Position numbers and translations under genes: made by a program. 64,000 bases of DNA. It comes from Rhizobium sp. CCGE531 (GTDB lineage Bacteria; Pseudomonadota; Alphaproteobacteria; Rhizobiales; Rhizobiaceae). This document shows positions 50,265 to 59,451 of the stretch, in pieces. The stretch lies in assembly GCF_003627795.1 (NCBI RefSeq), contig NZ_CP032684.1:1527001-1591000 (forward strand). The letters are read 5' to 3'. A model generated the notes under the pieces. It worked only from the letters and a program-made list of their open reading frames with translations. It did no database searches and was not told where the DNA came from. Within the stretch, counting starts at the first letter, position 1. Each line of letters starts with the position of its first letter.

Positions 50265-52724
50265 ATGATCAGACTGATTGGATATTTCTTTGGGCTGGGC
50301 TGCCTCCTGTTTCTGGGTGTTGCGGCTGCGGCGGCCATCTATCTGAGCGTGGTCTCCAAGGAACTTCCCGACTATGAGGTGCTTGCGAAATATGCGCCGC
50401 CGGTGACGACACGCATTCACGCCGGCAACGGCGCCTTGATGAAGGAATATTCGCGGGAGAACCGGCTTTTCGTGCCGATCCAGGCCATTCCCGATCGCGT
50501 CAAGGCAGCATTCCTTTCGGCGGAAGACAAGAATTTCTACAATCATCCCGGCGTCGATGTCGGTGGCCTAGCACGCGCCATTGTGGTGAACCTGCAGAAC
50601 ATCGGTTCCGGCCGCCGATTCGTCGGCGCATCCACCATCACGCAGCAGGTCGCCAAGAACTTCCTGCTTTCCGCCGACCAGACCTTCGACCGCAAGATCA
50701 AGGAAGCCATCCTCTCCTTCCGCATCGAACAGGCCTACAGCAAGGACAAGATCCTCGAGCTTTACCTGAACGAGATCTATTTCGGCCTGAATTCCTATGG
50801 CATCGCCGGCGCCGCGCTCACCTATTTCGACAAGTCCGTCAACGAGCTGACTATTGCCGAATCGGCCTATCTGGCCTCGCTTCCCAAGGGCCCGTCCAAC
50901 TACAATCCGTTCCGCCGTGCCGAAGCAGCGCTCACTCGCCGCAATTGGGTGATCGACCGCATGGTGGAGAATGGCTATGTCAGCCAGAGCGACGGCGAAG
51001 AGGCAAAGAAGCAGCCGCTCGGCGTCGTGCCGCCGAAGAGCGGCCCGTCGCTTTTCGCCTCGGATTATTTCGCCGAAGAAGTCCGCCGCCAGCTGATCGA
51101 CCAATACGGTGAAAAGACCCTTTATGAGGGCGGCCTTTCCGTCCGCACGTCGCTTGACCCGCAGATGCAGCTCGAAGCACGCAAGGCCCTGCAGGACGGC
51201 CTGGTCGATTATGACGAGCGTCGCGGTTATCGCGGCCCGCTCAAGCAGATCGCGACGTCGCAGGATTGGGGCGCCGAGCTTGTCAAGGTTCCCGCGCTGA
51301 GCGACGTGCCGGAATGGCAGGCCGCCATCGTCCTCTCCGTCTCCGATCAGGGCGTCGACATCGGATTGCAGCCGAGTGTCGATGCGGCAGGCAGGATTTC
51401 GACCCAGCGCAAGCGCGGCACGATCGCCGCTGCCGATATGCGCTGGGCCTACCGGTCGGCGGGCGGCAAGTCGGTGAAATCGCCGGGCGGCGTGCTGAGC
51501 GCTGGTGATGTGATTTACGTGCAGAAGACCGGCAACGCCGATTCGAGCAGCTATCGCCTGCGTCAGCCGCCGAAGGTGCAGGGCGGCCTGGTCGTCATGG
51601 ATCCGCATACCGGCCGCGTGCTCGCCATGGTCGGCGGCTTCTCCTATGCGCAGTCCGAATTCAACCGCGCGACCCAGGCCAGGCGTCAGCCGGGTTCGTC
51701 GTTCAAGCCGTTCGTCTATGCGGCTGCGATGGATAACGGCTATACGCCGGCCTCCGTCATTCTCGACGATCCGCTGCAGATCACGCTCAGCAACGGCGAT
51801 GTGTGGAAGCCGACGAACTACGAAGGCGAGGGCGGCGGCGTGCATACGCTGCGCTTTGCCATCGAACACTCCCGCAACCTGATGACTGTCCGCCTCGCCT
51901 CCGACATGGGCATGCCGCTGGTTGCCGAATATGCCGAGCGCTTCGGCATCTACGACCATATGAACCCGGTTCTCGCCATGTCGCTGGGTGCCGGCGAAAC
52001 GACGGTACTGCGCATGGTTTCGGCTTATTCTGTCATCGCCAACGGCGGCAAGCAGATCAAGCCGACGCTGATCGACCGCATCCAGGACCGCTACGGCAAG
52101 ACGATCTTCAAGCATGAGGAGCGCGTCTGCGCTAACTGCAATGTGAATGTCTGGCAGAACCAGGACGAGCCTGTCATTGCCGATAATCGCGAGCAGGTGC
52201 TCGATCCGATGACGGCCTATCAGGTCACGTCGATGATGCAGGGCGTCATCATTCGCGGTACGGCCGCCGGCAAGATCAAACTCAACACCGATGTCGCCGG
52301 CAAGACCGGCACCACCAACGATGAGAAGGATGCCTGGTTCGTCGGCTTCACGCCGAGCCTCGTCGCCGGCCTCTACGTTGGCTACGACACGCCGACCACG
52401 CTCGGCCGGGGCGGCACCGGCGGCGCGCTCGCCGCGCCGGTCTTCAACGAATTCATGCAGGTGGCGACGAAGGATCAACCGCCGGAGAAGTTCCAGGTCC
52501 CGGCTGGCATGACAATGGTTGCAGTCAATCGCGCGACCGGCATGGCCGCGCAGCAGGGCGATCCGAATGCCATCATGGAAGCCTTCAAGCCTGGCACCGG
52601 CCCGGCAACGAGCCTCCAGGTCATTGGTGGCGGCGATGCCGCGCAGGTGCCGCCGGAGGAGATTCTGAGGACGTCGCCGCAGGCGAACCAGGCGGTCACT
52701 TCCGGATCTGGCGGCCTTTTCTGA
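50265..52724 (+). CDS. mrcA: penicillin-binding protein 1A (transglycosylase/transpeptidase)
   Basis: The 819-residue class A PBP polymerises and cross-links peptidoglycan at the inner membrane. An N-terminal anchor (GYFFGLGCLLFLGVAAAAAIY) is followed by the GT51 domain (AFLSAEDKNFYNHPGVD, QQVAKNFLLS) and an OB-like insertion. The transpeptidase has catalytic SxxK in PGSSFKPF, SxN-like in EHSRNLMT, and KTGTTND. It follows amiC on the same strand; a 259-base gap suggests its own promoter. Confidence 0.95.
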   Translation: MIRLIGYFFGLGCLLFLGVAAAAAIYLSVVSKELPDYEVLAKYAPPVTTRIHAGNGALMKEYSRENRLFVPIQAIPDRVKAAFLSAEDKNFYNHPGVDVGGLARAIVVNLQNIGSGRRFVGASTITQQVAKNFLLSADQTFDRKIKEAILSFRIEQAYSKDKILELYLNEIYFGLNSYGIAGAALTYFDKSVNELTIAESAYLASLPKGPSNYNPFRRAEAALTRRNWVIDRMVENGYVSQSDGEEAKKQPLGVVPPKSGPSLFASDYFAEEVRRQLIDQYGEKTLYEGGLSVRTSLDPQMQLEARKALQDGLVDYDERRGYRGPLKQIATSQDWGAELVKVPALSDVPEWQAAIVLSVSDQGVDIGLQPSVDAAGRISTQRKRGTIAAADMRWAYRSAGGKSVKSPGGVLSAGDVIYVQKTGNADSSSYRLRQPPKVQGGLVVMDPHTGRVLAMVGGFSYAQSEFNRATQARRQPGSSFKPFVYAAAMDNGYTPASVILDDPLQITLSNGDVWKPTNYEGEGGGVHTLRFAIEHSRNLMTVRLASDMGMPLVAEYAERFGIYDHMNPVLAMSLGAGETTVLRMVSAYSVIANGGKQIKPTLIDRIQDRYGKTIFKHEERVCANCNVNVWQNQDEPVIADNREQVLDPMTAYQVTSMMQGVIIRGTAAGKIKLNTDVAGKTGTTNDEKDAWFVGFTPSLVAGLYVGYDTPTTLGRGGTGGALAAPVFNEFMQVATKDQPPEKFQVPAGMTMVAVNRATGMAAQQGDPNAIMEAFKPGTGPATSLQVIGGGDAAQVPPEEILRTSPQANQAVTSGSGGLF

Positions 52725-52746
52725 TCCCATCCTATTTGCCTGATCA

Positions 52747-52778
52747 ACATGCCGCGGGGCTTTACAGCCGCGGCATGT
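52747..52778 (+). terminator. strong hairpin between PBP1A and prfB
   Basis: ACATGCCGCGG and CCGCGGCATGT form a perfect 11-bp stem with a 10-base loop, 23 bases after the PBP1A stop. The downstream sequence is only moderately T-rich (ATATCTATGT), so termination is uncertain. Confidence 0.5.
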
Positions 52779-52850
52779 ATATCTATGTCACCAGCACTCT
52801 TTGAATTGGATGGCCGTTCGTCTTGAGCGGCGAAATGAAGAAGCAGGATC

Positions 52851-53982
52851 ATGAGAGCCGAAATCGAGAAAATAGTCGACGAAACCAAGCAGGCTATCAC
52901 CCTGCTGAGGAGGCATCTTTGACTGGGACCAGGCGGTAAGACGACTGGACTGGTTGAATAACAAGTCGGAAGATCCGACCCTCTGGAACGATGCCGCCGA
53001 AGCGCAGAAGCTGATGCGCGAGCGCCAGCAGCTCGATGATGGCATTGGCGGCGTGCGCGCGCTCGAACAGCAGCTTACGGATAATGTCGGGCTGATCGAG
53101 CTTGGCGAGGAAGAGGGCGATGCAGAGGTCGTCCGCGAAGCTGAAGAGGCTCTCAAGGGCCTGAAGACGGAAGCGGCGCGCCGGCAGGTGGAGGCCATGC
53201 TCTCTGGCGAGGCCGACTCCAACGATACCTATGTCGAAGTCCATTCGGGCGCCGGCGGCACCGAGAGCCAGGATTGGGCGAACATGCTGTTGCGCATGTA
53301 TACCCGCTGGGCCGAACGCCAGCGCTTCAAGGTGGAGCTGCTCGAAGTTCATGACGGCGAAGAGGCCGGCATCAAGTCGGCAACGCTTCTGGTCAAGGGC
53401 CACAATGCCTATGGTTGGATGAAGACCGAGTCGGGCGTCCACCGCCTCGTTCGCATCTCGCCCTATGACAGCAATGCGCGCCGTCACACGTCCTTCTCGT
53501 CGATCTGGGTCTACCCCGTCGTCGACGACTCGATCCAGATCGATATCAACGAAGGCGATTGCCGCATCGACACCTATCGCTCGTCCGGCGCCGGCGGTCA
53601 GCACGTCAACACCACCGACTCGGCCGTGCGCATCACGCATATTCCGACCGGGATCGTCGTGCAGTGCCAACAGGAACGCTCGCAGCACAAGAACCGCGCC
53701 AAGGCCTGGGACATGCTGCGCGCCCGCATGTACGAGGCGGAGCTGATGAAGCGGGAAGAGGCGGCCAATGCCGAAGCCGCTTCCAAGACGGATATCGGCT
53801 GGGGTCACCAGATCCGGTCCTATGTCCTGCAGCCCTACCAGCTGGTCAAGGATCTGCGCACCGGCGTTTCGAGCACCGCGCCCGGCGATGTGCTGGACGG
53901 TGATCTCAATGAATTCATGGAAGCCGCACTCGCGCATCGCATCAGCGGTGCCGCCGATGCGGTCGTCGACGACGTCGAGTGA
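52851..53982 (+). CDS. prfB: peptide chain release factor 2 (programmed +1 frameshift)
   Basis: RF2 recognises UGA and UAA stops. Frame 0 starts at ATG 52851, runs 23 codons and meets TGA at 52920. Reading continues in the +1 frame from GAC at 52921, giving 376 residues. The GGQ motif (AGGQHVN) is present. The anticodon-like tripeptide, SPF in E. coli, reads SPY ([13 protein letters not shown]). A bidirectional terminator follows. The shift site is listed separately. Confidence 0.95.
52908..52922 (+). other. RF2 programmed frameshift site
   Basis: The sequence AGG AGG CAT CTT TGA C matches the classic RF2 recoding signal. A Shine-Dalgarno-like AGGAGG lies 3 bases before the CTT slip codon, followed by in-frame TGA and C. 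Low RF2 would slow termination at the TGA and favour the +1 slip, giving autoregulation. Confidence 0.9.
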
Positions 53983-54000
53983 GTTCGAACCCATCAACAC

Positions 54001-54036
54001 CAATAAAAAAGCCCCGGAGACGGGGCTTTTTTATTG
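54001..54036. terminator. bidirectional intrinsic terminator
   Basis: CAATAAAAAAGCCCCG and CGGGGCTTTTTTATTG are fully complementary with a 4-base loop. Placed between convergent prfB and nadK, it can end both transcripts. Confidence 0.92.
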
Positions 54037-54060
54037 GCGGGTGCGCTGTAAATTCCGGCT

Positions 54061-54834
54061 TCAATCCGAAAACTGTTCCGCGAGGATCCGATCCGACCAC
54101 GATCTGTCCGGATCGGAAAGAATGCGGGCTGTCGTATCTTCGCTCTGGCGGATTTGGATGCCAAGGACGGATTTGACCTCGGCATTGTCGGCGGCGGCGT
54201 TGACCGGGCGTTTTTCCGCTTCGAGCACGGTGATGTCGACCGTGACCTTGTTTGGCAGCAGCGCGCCGCGCCAGCGGCGGGGACGGAAGGCGCTGACCGG
54301 CGTCATGGCCAGCAGCGGCGCCTCCAGCGGCAGGATAGGGCCGTGGGCGGAGAGATTATAGGCCGTGGAGCCCGCCGGCGTCGTTACCATCAGGCCATCG
54401 CAGATCAGTTCCGGCAGACGGACCCGACCGTCGATCTCGACCTTCAGTTTCGCCGTCTGATAGGATTGGCGAAACAGCGACACCTCGTTGATGGCGAGAG
54501 CGACGCGGGAGCTGCCATCCGCATTGCGCGTGGTCATCTGCAGCGGATGGAATGCGTTTTCGACAGCCGCCTCGATGCGTTCGGCCAGGCAATCCGTTCG
54601 ATAATCATTCATCAGGAAGCCGACCGAACCGCGGTTCATGCCATAGACGCACTTGCCGGAATTCATGGTACCGTGCAGCGTCTGCAGCATGAAGCCGTCG
54701 CCACCGAGCGCCACCACGACATCCGCGCTCTCCTGCGGCGTCTGGCCATAGAGGCGAATCAGTTCCTGCTGCGCAGCCTGTGCCTCCGGCGCGGTGGAGG
54801 CGAGAAAGCAAACGGATTGAAGATTGCGTGACAT
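54061..54834 (-). CDS. nadK: NAD kinase
   Basis: The 257-residue enzyme phosphorylates NAD to NADP. It has the conserved GGDG (VVALGGDGFMLQTLH), NRGSVGFLMND, INEVSLFR and TTPAGSTAYNLSAHGPILP. It converges on prfB and is divergent from the tRNA-Thr locus. Confidence 0.96.
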   Translation of the reverse strand: MSRNLQSVCFLASTAPEAQAAQQELIRLYGQTPQESADVVVALGGDGFMLQTLHGTMNSGKCVYGMNRGSVGFLMNDYRTDCLAERIEAAVENAFHPLQMTTRNADGSSRVALAINEVSLFRQSYQTAKLKVEIDGRVRLPELICDGLMVTTPAGSTAYNLSAHGPILPLEAPLLAMTPVSAFRPRRWRGALLPNKVTVDITVLEAEKRPVNAAADNAEVKSVLGIQIRQSEDTTARILSDPDRSWSDRILAEQFSD

Positions 54835-55006
54835 GCAACGTCCTTTAAGTGGCCATACTAGGTAATGTTATTCCCCTCCTGCGACAAGACGTTTCACTCG
54901 GACTGGTAAATCGTTGAAGCCGCGCACCGATCCCCCAGCTTTAAGGCCGAACGAGGTGATTTTCCCTTTACAGGATTTCAAAATCTGTTAGTTGGCATGC
55001 CCACAT

Positions 55007-55082
<76 letters not shown>

Positions 55083-55213
55083 GATTTTTCCAAGACTTGG
55101 TTGCCTTATTGATCGCTGGTATGGAAAATCGGCGACAACGAGATAATTTATAGACGCCGAAGCCTCAGCATGTCGGCGAAATCATCAACATAATATCTTG
55201 TCCCTGGAAACCT

Positions 55214-55483
55214 ATGACCAGCAATCCCAAGAAGCCGAAGTTAGAGCATTCCGAACTCTCGGGTGAATTCACCGATGACGGTGTGACCGTCTTGGTCGAT
55301 ATCTTTCGTCCGGCCGGTACCAATGCCGACTGGCGGATGGAAGTCATTACGCCGGAGGAGGATCTGATCGAATGGGAAGAACCCTTCGCGACCGACCGCG
55401 AGGCGTTCGACGAATTCCTGGCAACGATCGCGCGCGACGGCATCAGGTCGTTCTTTGACGAGGCGGATCCCGCGATTCACTGA
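55214..55483 (+). CDS. hypothetical protein (89 aa)
   Basis: This small acidic protein (LEHSELSGEFTDDGVTVLVDIF, then WEEPFATDREAFDEFL) has no signal peptide or membrane span. Regular alternation of charged and hydrophobic residues and a start after CTGGAA suggest a real gene. I recognise no family with certainty. It lies 131 bases after tRNA-Thr. Confidence 0.65.
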   Translation: MTSNPKKPKLEHSELSGEFTDDGVTVLVDIFRPAGTNADWRMEVITPEEDLIEWEEPFATDREAFDEFLATIARDGIRSFFDEADPAIH

Positions 55484-55627
55484 GCTGCAGATACGTCTTG
55501 GCGAGCTGCATCAAATCGCAGCGGTTCTCCATGCATGCATTTGCATGCGTGCTCGGGGTTATAGGCGCATTTACAATGGCCGAAATAGGCATACACTCCA
55601 TCCGTCAATGGCGGGGAGGATACGTTC

Positions 55628-55921
55628 ATGCGCGAGATATCGCGGCATGTCGTCTTGGGATTGCCGCTTGTCGTGATCACGGCGGTCACAGGCGTGCCAG
55701 CGTTAGCCGGTGAAAACTGCTACTGTAAAAATACGGATGGAAAGCAGCATGCGGTCGGCGAGGTTGCCTGCATGACCATCGGTGACCGCAGCTATCTCGC
55801 ACAATGCGAGATGAACCTTAACGTCACCTCCTGGGCGAAGCTTCAGGACGGATGCCCGGTTACCGAGAGAGTGCTTTGGCGCCAATCGGCCTGGCACCCG
55901 GCGCCGATGACCGTGCGATGA
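55628..55921 (+). CDS. small secreted Cys-containing protein
   Basis: The 97-residue protein has a good GGGGAGG ribosome binding site and a signal peptide (LGLPLVVITAVTGVPALAG). The mature part holds Cys residues in NCYCKNTDGK, VACM, AQCEM and DGCPV, probably disulfide-bonded in the periplasm. I have seen similar short alphaproteobacterial proteins, but no function is known. Confidence 0.65.
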   Translation: MREISRHVVLGLPLVVITAVTGVPALAGENCYCKNTDGKQHAVGEVACMTIGDRSYLAQCEMNLNVTSWAKLQDGCPVTERVLWRQSAWHPAPMTVR

Positions 55922-55960
55922 GCATTGCCGGCCTGATCTAAAGCATCTGCTTCAGTCGGC

Positions 55961-56668
55961 CTATTTGCGAACCAGCAGGAGCGGTTCGCCTTCCTCTTCT
56001 TCGGACTTCTGGAAACTGCCGTCCGGCTTCATGTCGAAGGAGAGCGAGGAGCCATCACTGCCCAGCATCACCAGCCCGAAACCTTCGGCGGCCCAGAGTG
56101 AAAGCTTGAGCTCGCCAATCTCGGCGGCGCAGTCTCCGCTTGGTGACATTTTGGCGGTGCCGTCCTGATCCTTGTCGGTGGTGAGCGTGATATCGCAGAC
56201 CGGCTTTCCGCCCGGCTGCTGGATGCGCCATGCGCCGGCAAGACTTGCGACGGTCGGCACGTGATCGACATCGCCCAGCGCCGGCAACAGCCATGTAGGG
56301 TCGCCGCCTTCGCTTTGCCACGGGGAGCCTTCCTCCTGCTGGAAGCGCATCAGCGGCTTGCCCTCGGCATCCGCGATGGCGAGCGCGCCGTCGTCCGTGA
56401 AGTTCCACGCGCGGGCTTTGGCGAGAGCGGGCAGGGGTGTCGCGCAGGCATCGGCACCGGTGATTTCGTGACCGCCAGCAACTGCGTTCGTCCCGAAGGT
56501 GAGACGGCAGCCCTTGGCGCCGCTTTCAGGCGCGACCAGCCATGTGCCGGTTTGTGCCTGAACGACTTCGTCGTCGGCTGCCGGGGCCGGCTGGGCCATT
56601 GTCAAAGCAAGGGCGGCGGAAACCGCCGCTAGACCGAGAGCACGGATCAAGGCAAATTCTCCCAACAT
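55961..56668 (-). CDS. secreted AprI/Inh-type protease inhibitor-like protein
   Basis: The 235-residue protein has a signal peptide (LIRALGLAAVSAALALTMAQ). Two similar beta-rich halves follow, each starting with the GTW/GAW pattern of the AprI/Inh family (TGTWLVAPESGAKGCRLTF and AGAWRIQQPGGKPVCDITL). The family inhibits secreted metalloproteases; here it may be a lysozyme or protease inhibitor by fold only. The later ATG was chosen to place the signal peptide. It lies 22 bases after rlmB on the same strand. Confidence 0.78.
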   Translation of the reverse strand: MLGEFALIRALGLAAVSAALALTMAQPAPAADDEVVQAQTGTWLVAPESGAKGCRLTFGTNAVAGGHEITGADACATPLPALAKARAWNFTDDGALAIADAEGKPLMRFQQEEGSPWQSEGGDPTWLLPALGDVDHVPTVASLAGAWRIQQPGGKPVCDITLTTDKDQDGTAKMSPSGDCAAEIGELKLSLWAAEGFGLVMLGSDGSSLSFDMKPDGSFQKSEEEEGEPLLLVRK

Positions 56669-56690
56669 GCCGCGGCCGCCAGGGGCGCCG

Positions 56691-57599
56691 CTATGATTTG
56701 AGATAGGACCGCGTCGCATATAGCGCGATCGCGGCTGCGTTCGAGACATTCAGCGATTTGATGGCGCCCGGCATGTCGAGCCGAGCCAGTGCATTCACCG
56801 TTTCCCGGGTCTTTTGACGCAGCCCCTTGCCCTCGGAACCGAGAACGAGTGCGATCTTGTCGCCGCTGAACGTGCCTTCCAGCGGTGCCGGCCCTTCCGA
56901 ATCAAGACCGATCGTCGTGAAGCCGAGCCGATGCAGCTCGCCGAGCGCATCCGAGAGATTGGTGATCTGTATATAAGGTATGAGCTCGAGCGCACCCGAG
57001 GCGGATTTGGCGAGCACGCCTGATTCGGTCGGGCTGTGGCGCTGCGTCGTGATCACGGCACCGGCGTCGAAGGCCACGGCCGAGCGCATGATGGCGCCGA
57101 CATTGTGCGGATCCGTCACCTGATCGAGAACGAGTAACAACGGACTGCCCTTCAGTGCTTCGAGGCGTCGCACGGGCAGGGGACGCGTTTCCAGCATCAC
57201 GCCCTGGTGGATGGCTTCAGGACCCAGAATCTTGTCGATATCCTGCGGCGAGACGATCTCGACGGGAATGCCGAGTGCGTCGGCCGGGCCGATTTCCAGC
57301 CGCACCAGCGCATTCTGCGTCGTCGACAGCTTGATGTTCTTGCGCTCGGGATTGCCGAGAGCCGCGCGGACCGTGTGCAGGCCATAAAGAAGGACCTGGT
57401 CTGGCGCGAGCGCCGGCGGCTTCCAATCGTCCGCGCCAGCCCGCTTGCGCTTCTGCGGTGCCGGGGTCGGAATTTCACCACGTTCGCGCTTGGCGTCGCG
57501 ATGCGCGCGACGCAGGGTGGCGTAATGCGTGTCCTTGGCCGATTTGTCGTCGGCCGTGTTTTCAGGGCCGGAGCGGCCGGATATTTTATCTTTGCTCAT
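56691..57599 (-). CDS. rlmB: 23S rRNA 2'-O-methyltransferase, TrmH/SpoU family
   Basis: The 302-residue protein has a disordered Arg/Lys-rich N-terminus, a substrate-binding domain (LYGLHTVRAALGNPERKN) and a SPOUT catalytic domain with VLDQVTDPHNVGAIMRSA, ALVLGSEGKGLRQKTRE and IKSLNVSNAAAIALY, the knot motifs for SAM binding. RlmB methylates G2251; the rhizobial copy is often annotated simply as a TrmH family enzyme. It is divergent from the tRNA-Tyr promoter. Confidence 0.9.
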   Translation of the reverse strand: MSKDKISGRSGPENTADDKSAKDTHYATLRRAHRDAKRERGEIPTPAPQKRKRAGADDWKPPALAPDQVLLYGLHTVRAALGNPERKNIKLSTTQNALVRLEIGPADALGIPVEIVSPQDIDKILGPEAIHQGVMLETRPLPVRRLEALKGSPLLLVLDQVTDPHNVGAIMRSAVAFDAGAVITTQRHSPTESGVLAKSASGALELIPYIQITNLSDALGELHRLGFTTIGLDSEGPAPLEGTFSGDKIALVLGSEGKGLRQKTRETVNALARLDMPGAIKSLNVSNAAAIALYATRSYLKS

Positions 57600-57700
57600 G
57601 CGGCTTTATAACCAGCGCCTTCCCGGGCGCATAGCCTCTTTCAGCGTCGGGCTTTTCCCACAGGCTGAAATTTTTTCGTCATTTTTGCCAATTCCTTGTG

Positions 57701-57729
57701 TTGACAGACGGAAATCGTCCGGTCATATA
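57701..57729 (+). promoter_or_regulatory. sigma-70 promoter of the tRNA-Tyr/tRNA-Gly operon
   Basis: TTGACA (57701-57706) is followed after exactly 17 bases by CATATA (57724-57729), matching the rhizobial housekeeping consensus. It lies 68 bases upstream of tRNA-Tyr. Confidence 0.75.
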
Positions 57730-57796
57730 CGCGGCGCAGATCGAAGCGGCGACGCCACGGTCGAGCAACTTGGTCGCAAGATCCAGTCGGAATACT

Positions 57797-57881
57797 GGAG
57801 GGATGCCCGAGTGGTTAAAGGGGACGGACTGTAAATCCGTTGGCTCAGCCTACGTTGGTTCAAATCCAACTCCCTCCACCA
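57797..57881 (+). tRNA. tRNA-Tyr (GTA)
   Basis: This is an 85-base class II tRNA with the long variable arm. The acceptor GGAGGGA pairs with TCCCTCC. The anticodon loop CTGTAAA between ACGGA and TCCGT gives anticodon GTA. The T arm contains GGTTCAAATCC, and CCA is encoded. It matches the second gene of the thrU-tyrU-glyT-tufB order. Confidence 0.96.
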
Positions 57882-57907
57882 TTCCGGACCGGATCTTGAC
57901 CACCCGC

Positions 57908-57981
57908 GCGGGTATAGCTCAATGGTAGAGCAGCAGCCTTCCAAGCTGAATACGCGGGTTCGATTCCCGCTACCCGCTCCA
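57908..57981 (+). tRNA. tRNA-Gly (TCC)
   Basis: This 74-base tRNA has the acceptor GCGGGTA paired with TACCCGC, anticodon loop CTTCCAA with anticodon TCC, and an encoded CCA. It lies 26 bases after tRNA-Tyr. A tyrosine integrase remnant begins 40 bases downstream, so this gene is a likely insertion target. Confidence 0.96.
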
Positions 57982-58021
57982 AGCTTTTCAACCACTTAGC
58001 TATATCCTGTGTCACAGCGTG

Positions 58022-58327
58022 TCAGTCAGTCTTTTTGGCACGCCTTTCATTGCGAGCTTCCGTGATTCGGCGGCTGCTCTCCAATCCATCGCCGCGGCTA
58101 TACCGGCGAGTGGTTTTTGTCGTGGTATGGGTCGCAAGATCACGGGCATCTTCCAAAGAGCCCGTTGCCTCGACGGTTTCGGAAACAGCTCCAGCTCTCG
58201 AATCCATCGACCAGACATTTGATGGAAAGCCGGCAGCATGCCGCACCCTGCGGAATTTCCCCGTATAACGGCTCTTCCGATATGGTTTCCAGTGATCCTC
58301 GTCAATGACGACTGGGCCAATATCGAG
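58022..58327 (-). pseudogene. tyrosine recombinase (integrase) C-terminal remnant
   Basis: The frame is open from a TAA at 58328 to the stop at 58022, about 101 codons. It encodes the end of a phage-type integrase: a WKPYRKSRYTGKFRRV segment, a MDSRAGAVSE block where the catalytic Arg box lies, and a final ATHTTTKTTRRYSRGD with the His and nucleophile Tyr. The N-terminal two thirds are missing. It ends facing tRNA-Gly, the usual integrase-at-att arrangement. Confidence 0.75.
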
Positions 58328-58422
58328 TTAAAGAACCTTATCGAGAGTTGAGCTTATTTTGCCGTTGTACAACTTTGATGTAAAACAGCGCGTTGCCTAA
58401 GTAGAGCTTGCAAGGAGCTATT

Positions 58423-59193
58423 ATGAATTTGTCTGACGTTATGCAGAAGCCGCGCCGTAAGGTCGACAGAGCTAAGCGGCATATTTCAGAGCTTGTGCGA
58501 GAAACCAATCCCCTGTCGCGCGATCTCTATGAGCTAAAGATTGAAATTAATCGGTCCAGAGCCGTCCTCAGAACGCCGGACGAGCATCTCTTACGATACA
58601 AGCCTTTGACATCGATATCGGAACATTTCGGTGCCGTAATGGGGGATGCAGTTAACAACCTCCGCGAAGCGCTCGATTATTGGATGAATATGGCGCTTCA
58701 AACGGTGGGGCCGAAACAGAAGGCGCATTTTCCCTTCGCAAAGAGCAGTGTCGATCTAAGCACTTCGAAGGCATACAAGGATATACAAGCTTGGTTTCCT
58801 CAAGCTGCAAACTTTATCGCTACCATCATACAGCCGTGCTTCGACCAAAAACCGAATTTATGGGCAGTGACGAGCCTGTCAAACTATAACAAACACAACG
58901 ATTTTCTGCCTTCAGTCGGAATTACCACAATCGAGAACGTGAATGTGCGTACAGGAGGGCTTACGATGCAAAGTTGCTCCATTGGTGGTCCTGCCGACCA
59001 AAAATTGAATTTAATTCAGAGTGTAGCACCAATACATTTTAGCAATGCGTACAATACAAAGGTAGAATTGCGTTTTGCTGGCGGGACCGAATTTGATGGC
59101 ACTCTCGTGACCAAGCAGATGACAAGCATGATGGCTGCGGTGTCGTGCGCCTTGGATGACTTAGAGGGATTTATCGCGCCGTATTGTAAGTAG
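58423..59193 (+). CDS. hypothetical protein (256 aa), accessory region
   Basis: The soluble protein begins MNLSDVMQKPRRK after an AAGGAG site. Residues about 65-100 contain EHFGAVMGDAVNNLREALDYW and HFPFA, resembling the GD-xxx-NLRxALD pattern found in scattered uncharacterised bacterial proteins. The function is unknown. Base composition is lower in GC than the flanking core genes, and it lies beside an integrase remnant, so recent transfer is likely. Confidence 0.7.
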   Translation: MNLSDVMQKPRRKVDRAKRHISELVRETNPLSRDLYELKIEINRSRAVLRTPDEHLLRYKPLTSISEHFGAVMGDAVNNLREALDYWMNMALQTVGPKQKAHFPFAKSSVDLSTSKAYKDIQAWFPQAANFIATIIQPCFDQKPNLWAVTSLSNYNKHNDFLPSVGITTIENVNVRTGGLTMQSCSIGGPADQKLNLIQSVAPIHFSNAYNTKVELRFAGGTEFDGTLVTKQMTSMMAAVSCALDDLEGFIAPYCK

Positions 59194-59451
59194 GGGACGG
59201 CTTGTCCAACGAGTTGAGGCCAAGAGGCATCAACTGGCCGTTGGCGGTGTTCATATTGTATCGAACCTGATCTATCCTGGCGATGACACGCTGTCGTCCT
59301 ACTGCAAATAAAGCCTAATCGCGAACATGGCAGATGCTCGACGCCCTCATCCGCCTTGCGCTCATCCCATCTTTGCATATTTGACATGAAGGGTTGCTTA
59401 TATTCTCGCGAGCGATAGATAATGCTCAAGCAACCGAAACGGGAGAGCGCA
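59194..59451. other. accessory intergenic stretch
   Basis: The gap between the accessory protein and DUF3597 shows no gene. A TTGACA element at 59381 lies about 70 bases before the DUF3597 start, though no well-spaced -10 element is evident. Confidence 0.35.

Noticed and set aside
54954..55006. Promoter directly upstream of tRNA-Thr
   Set aside because: Candidate -35 and -10 elements there do not give an acceptable pair at 16-18 base spacing, so I did not list one.
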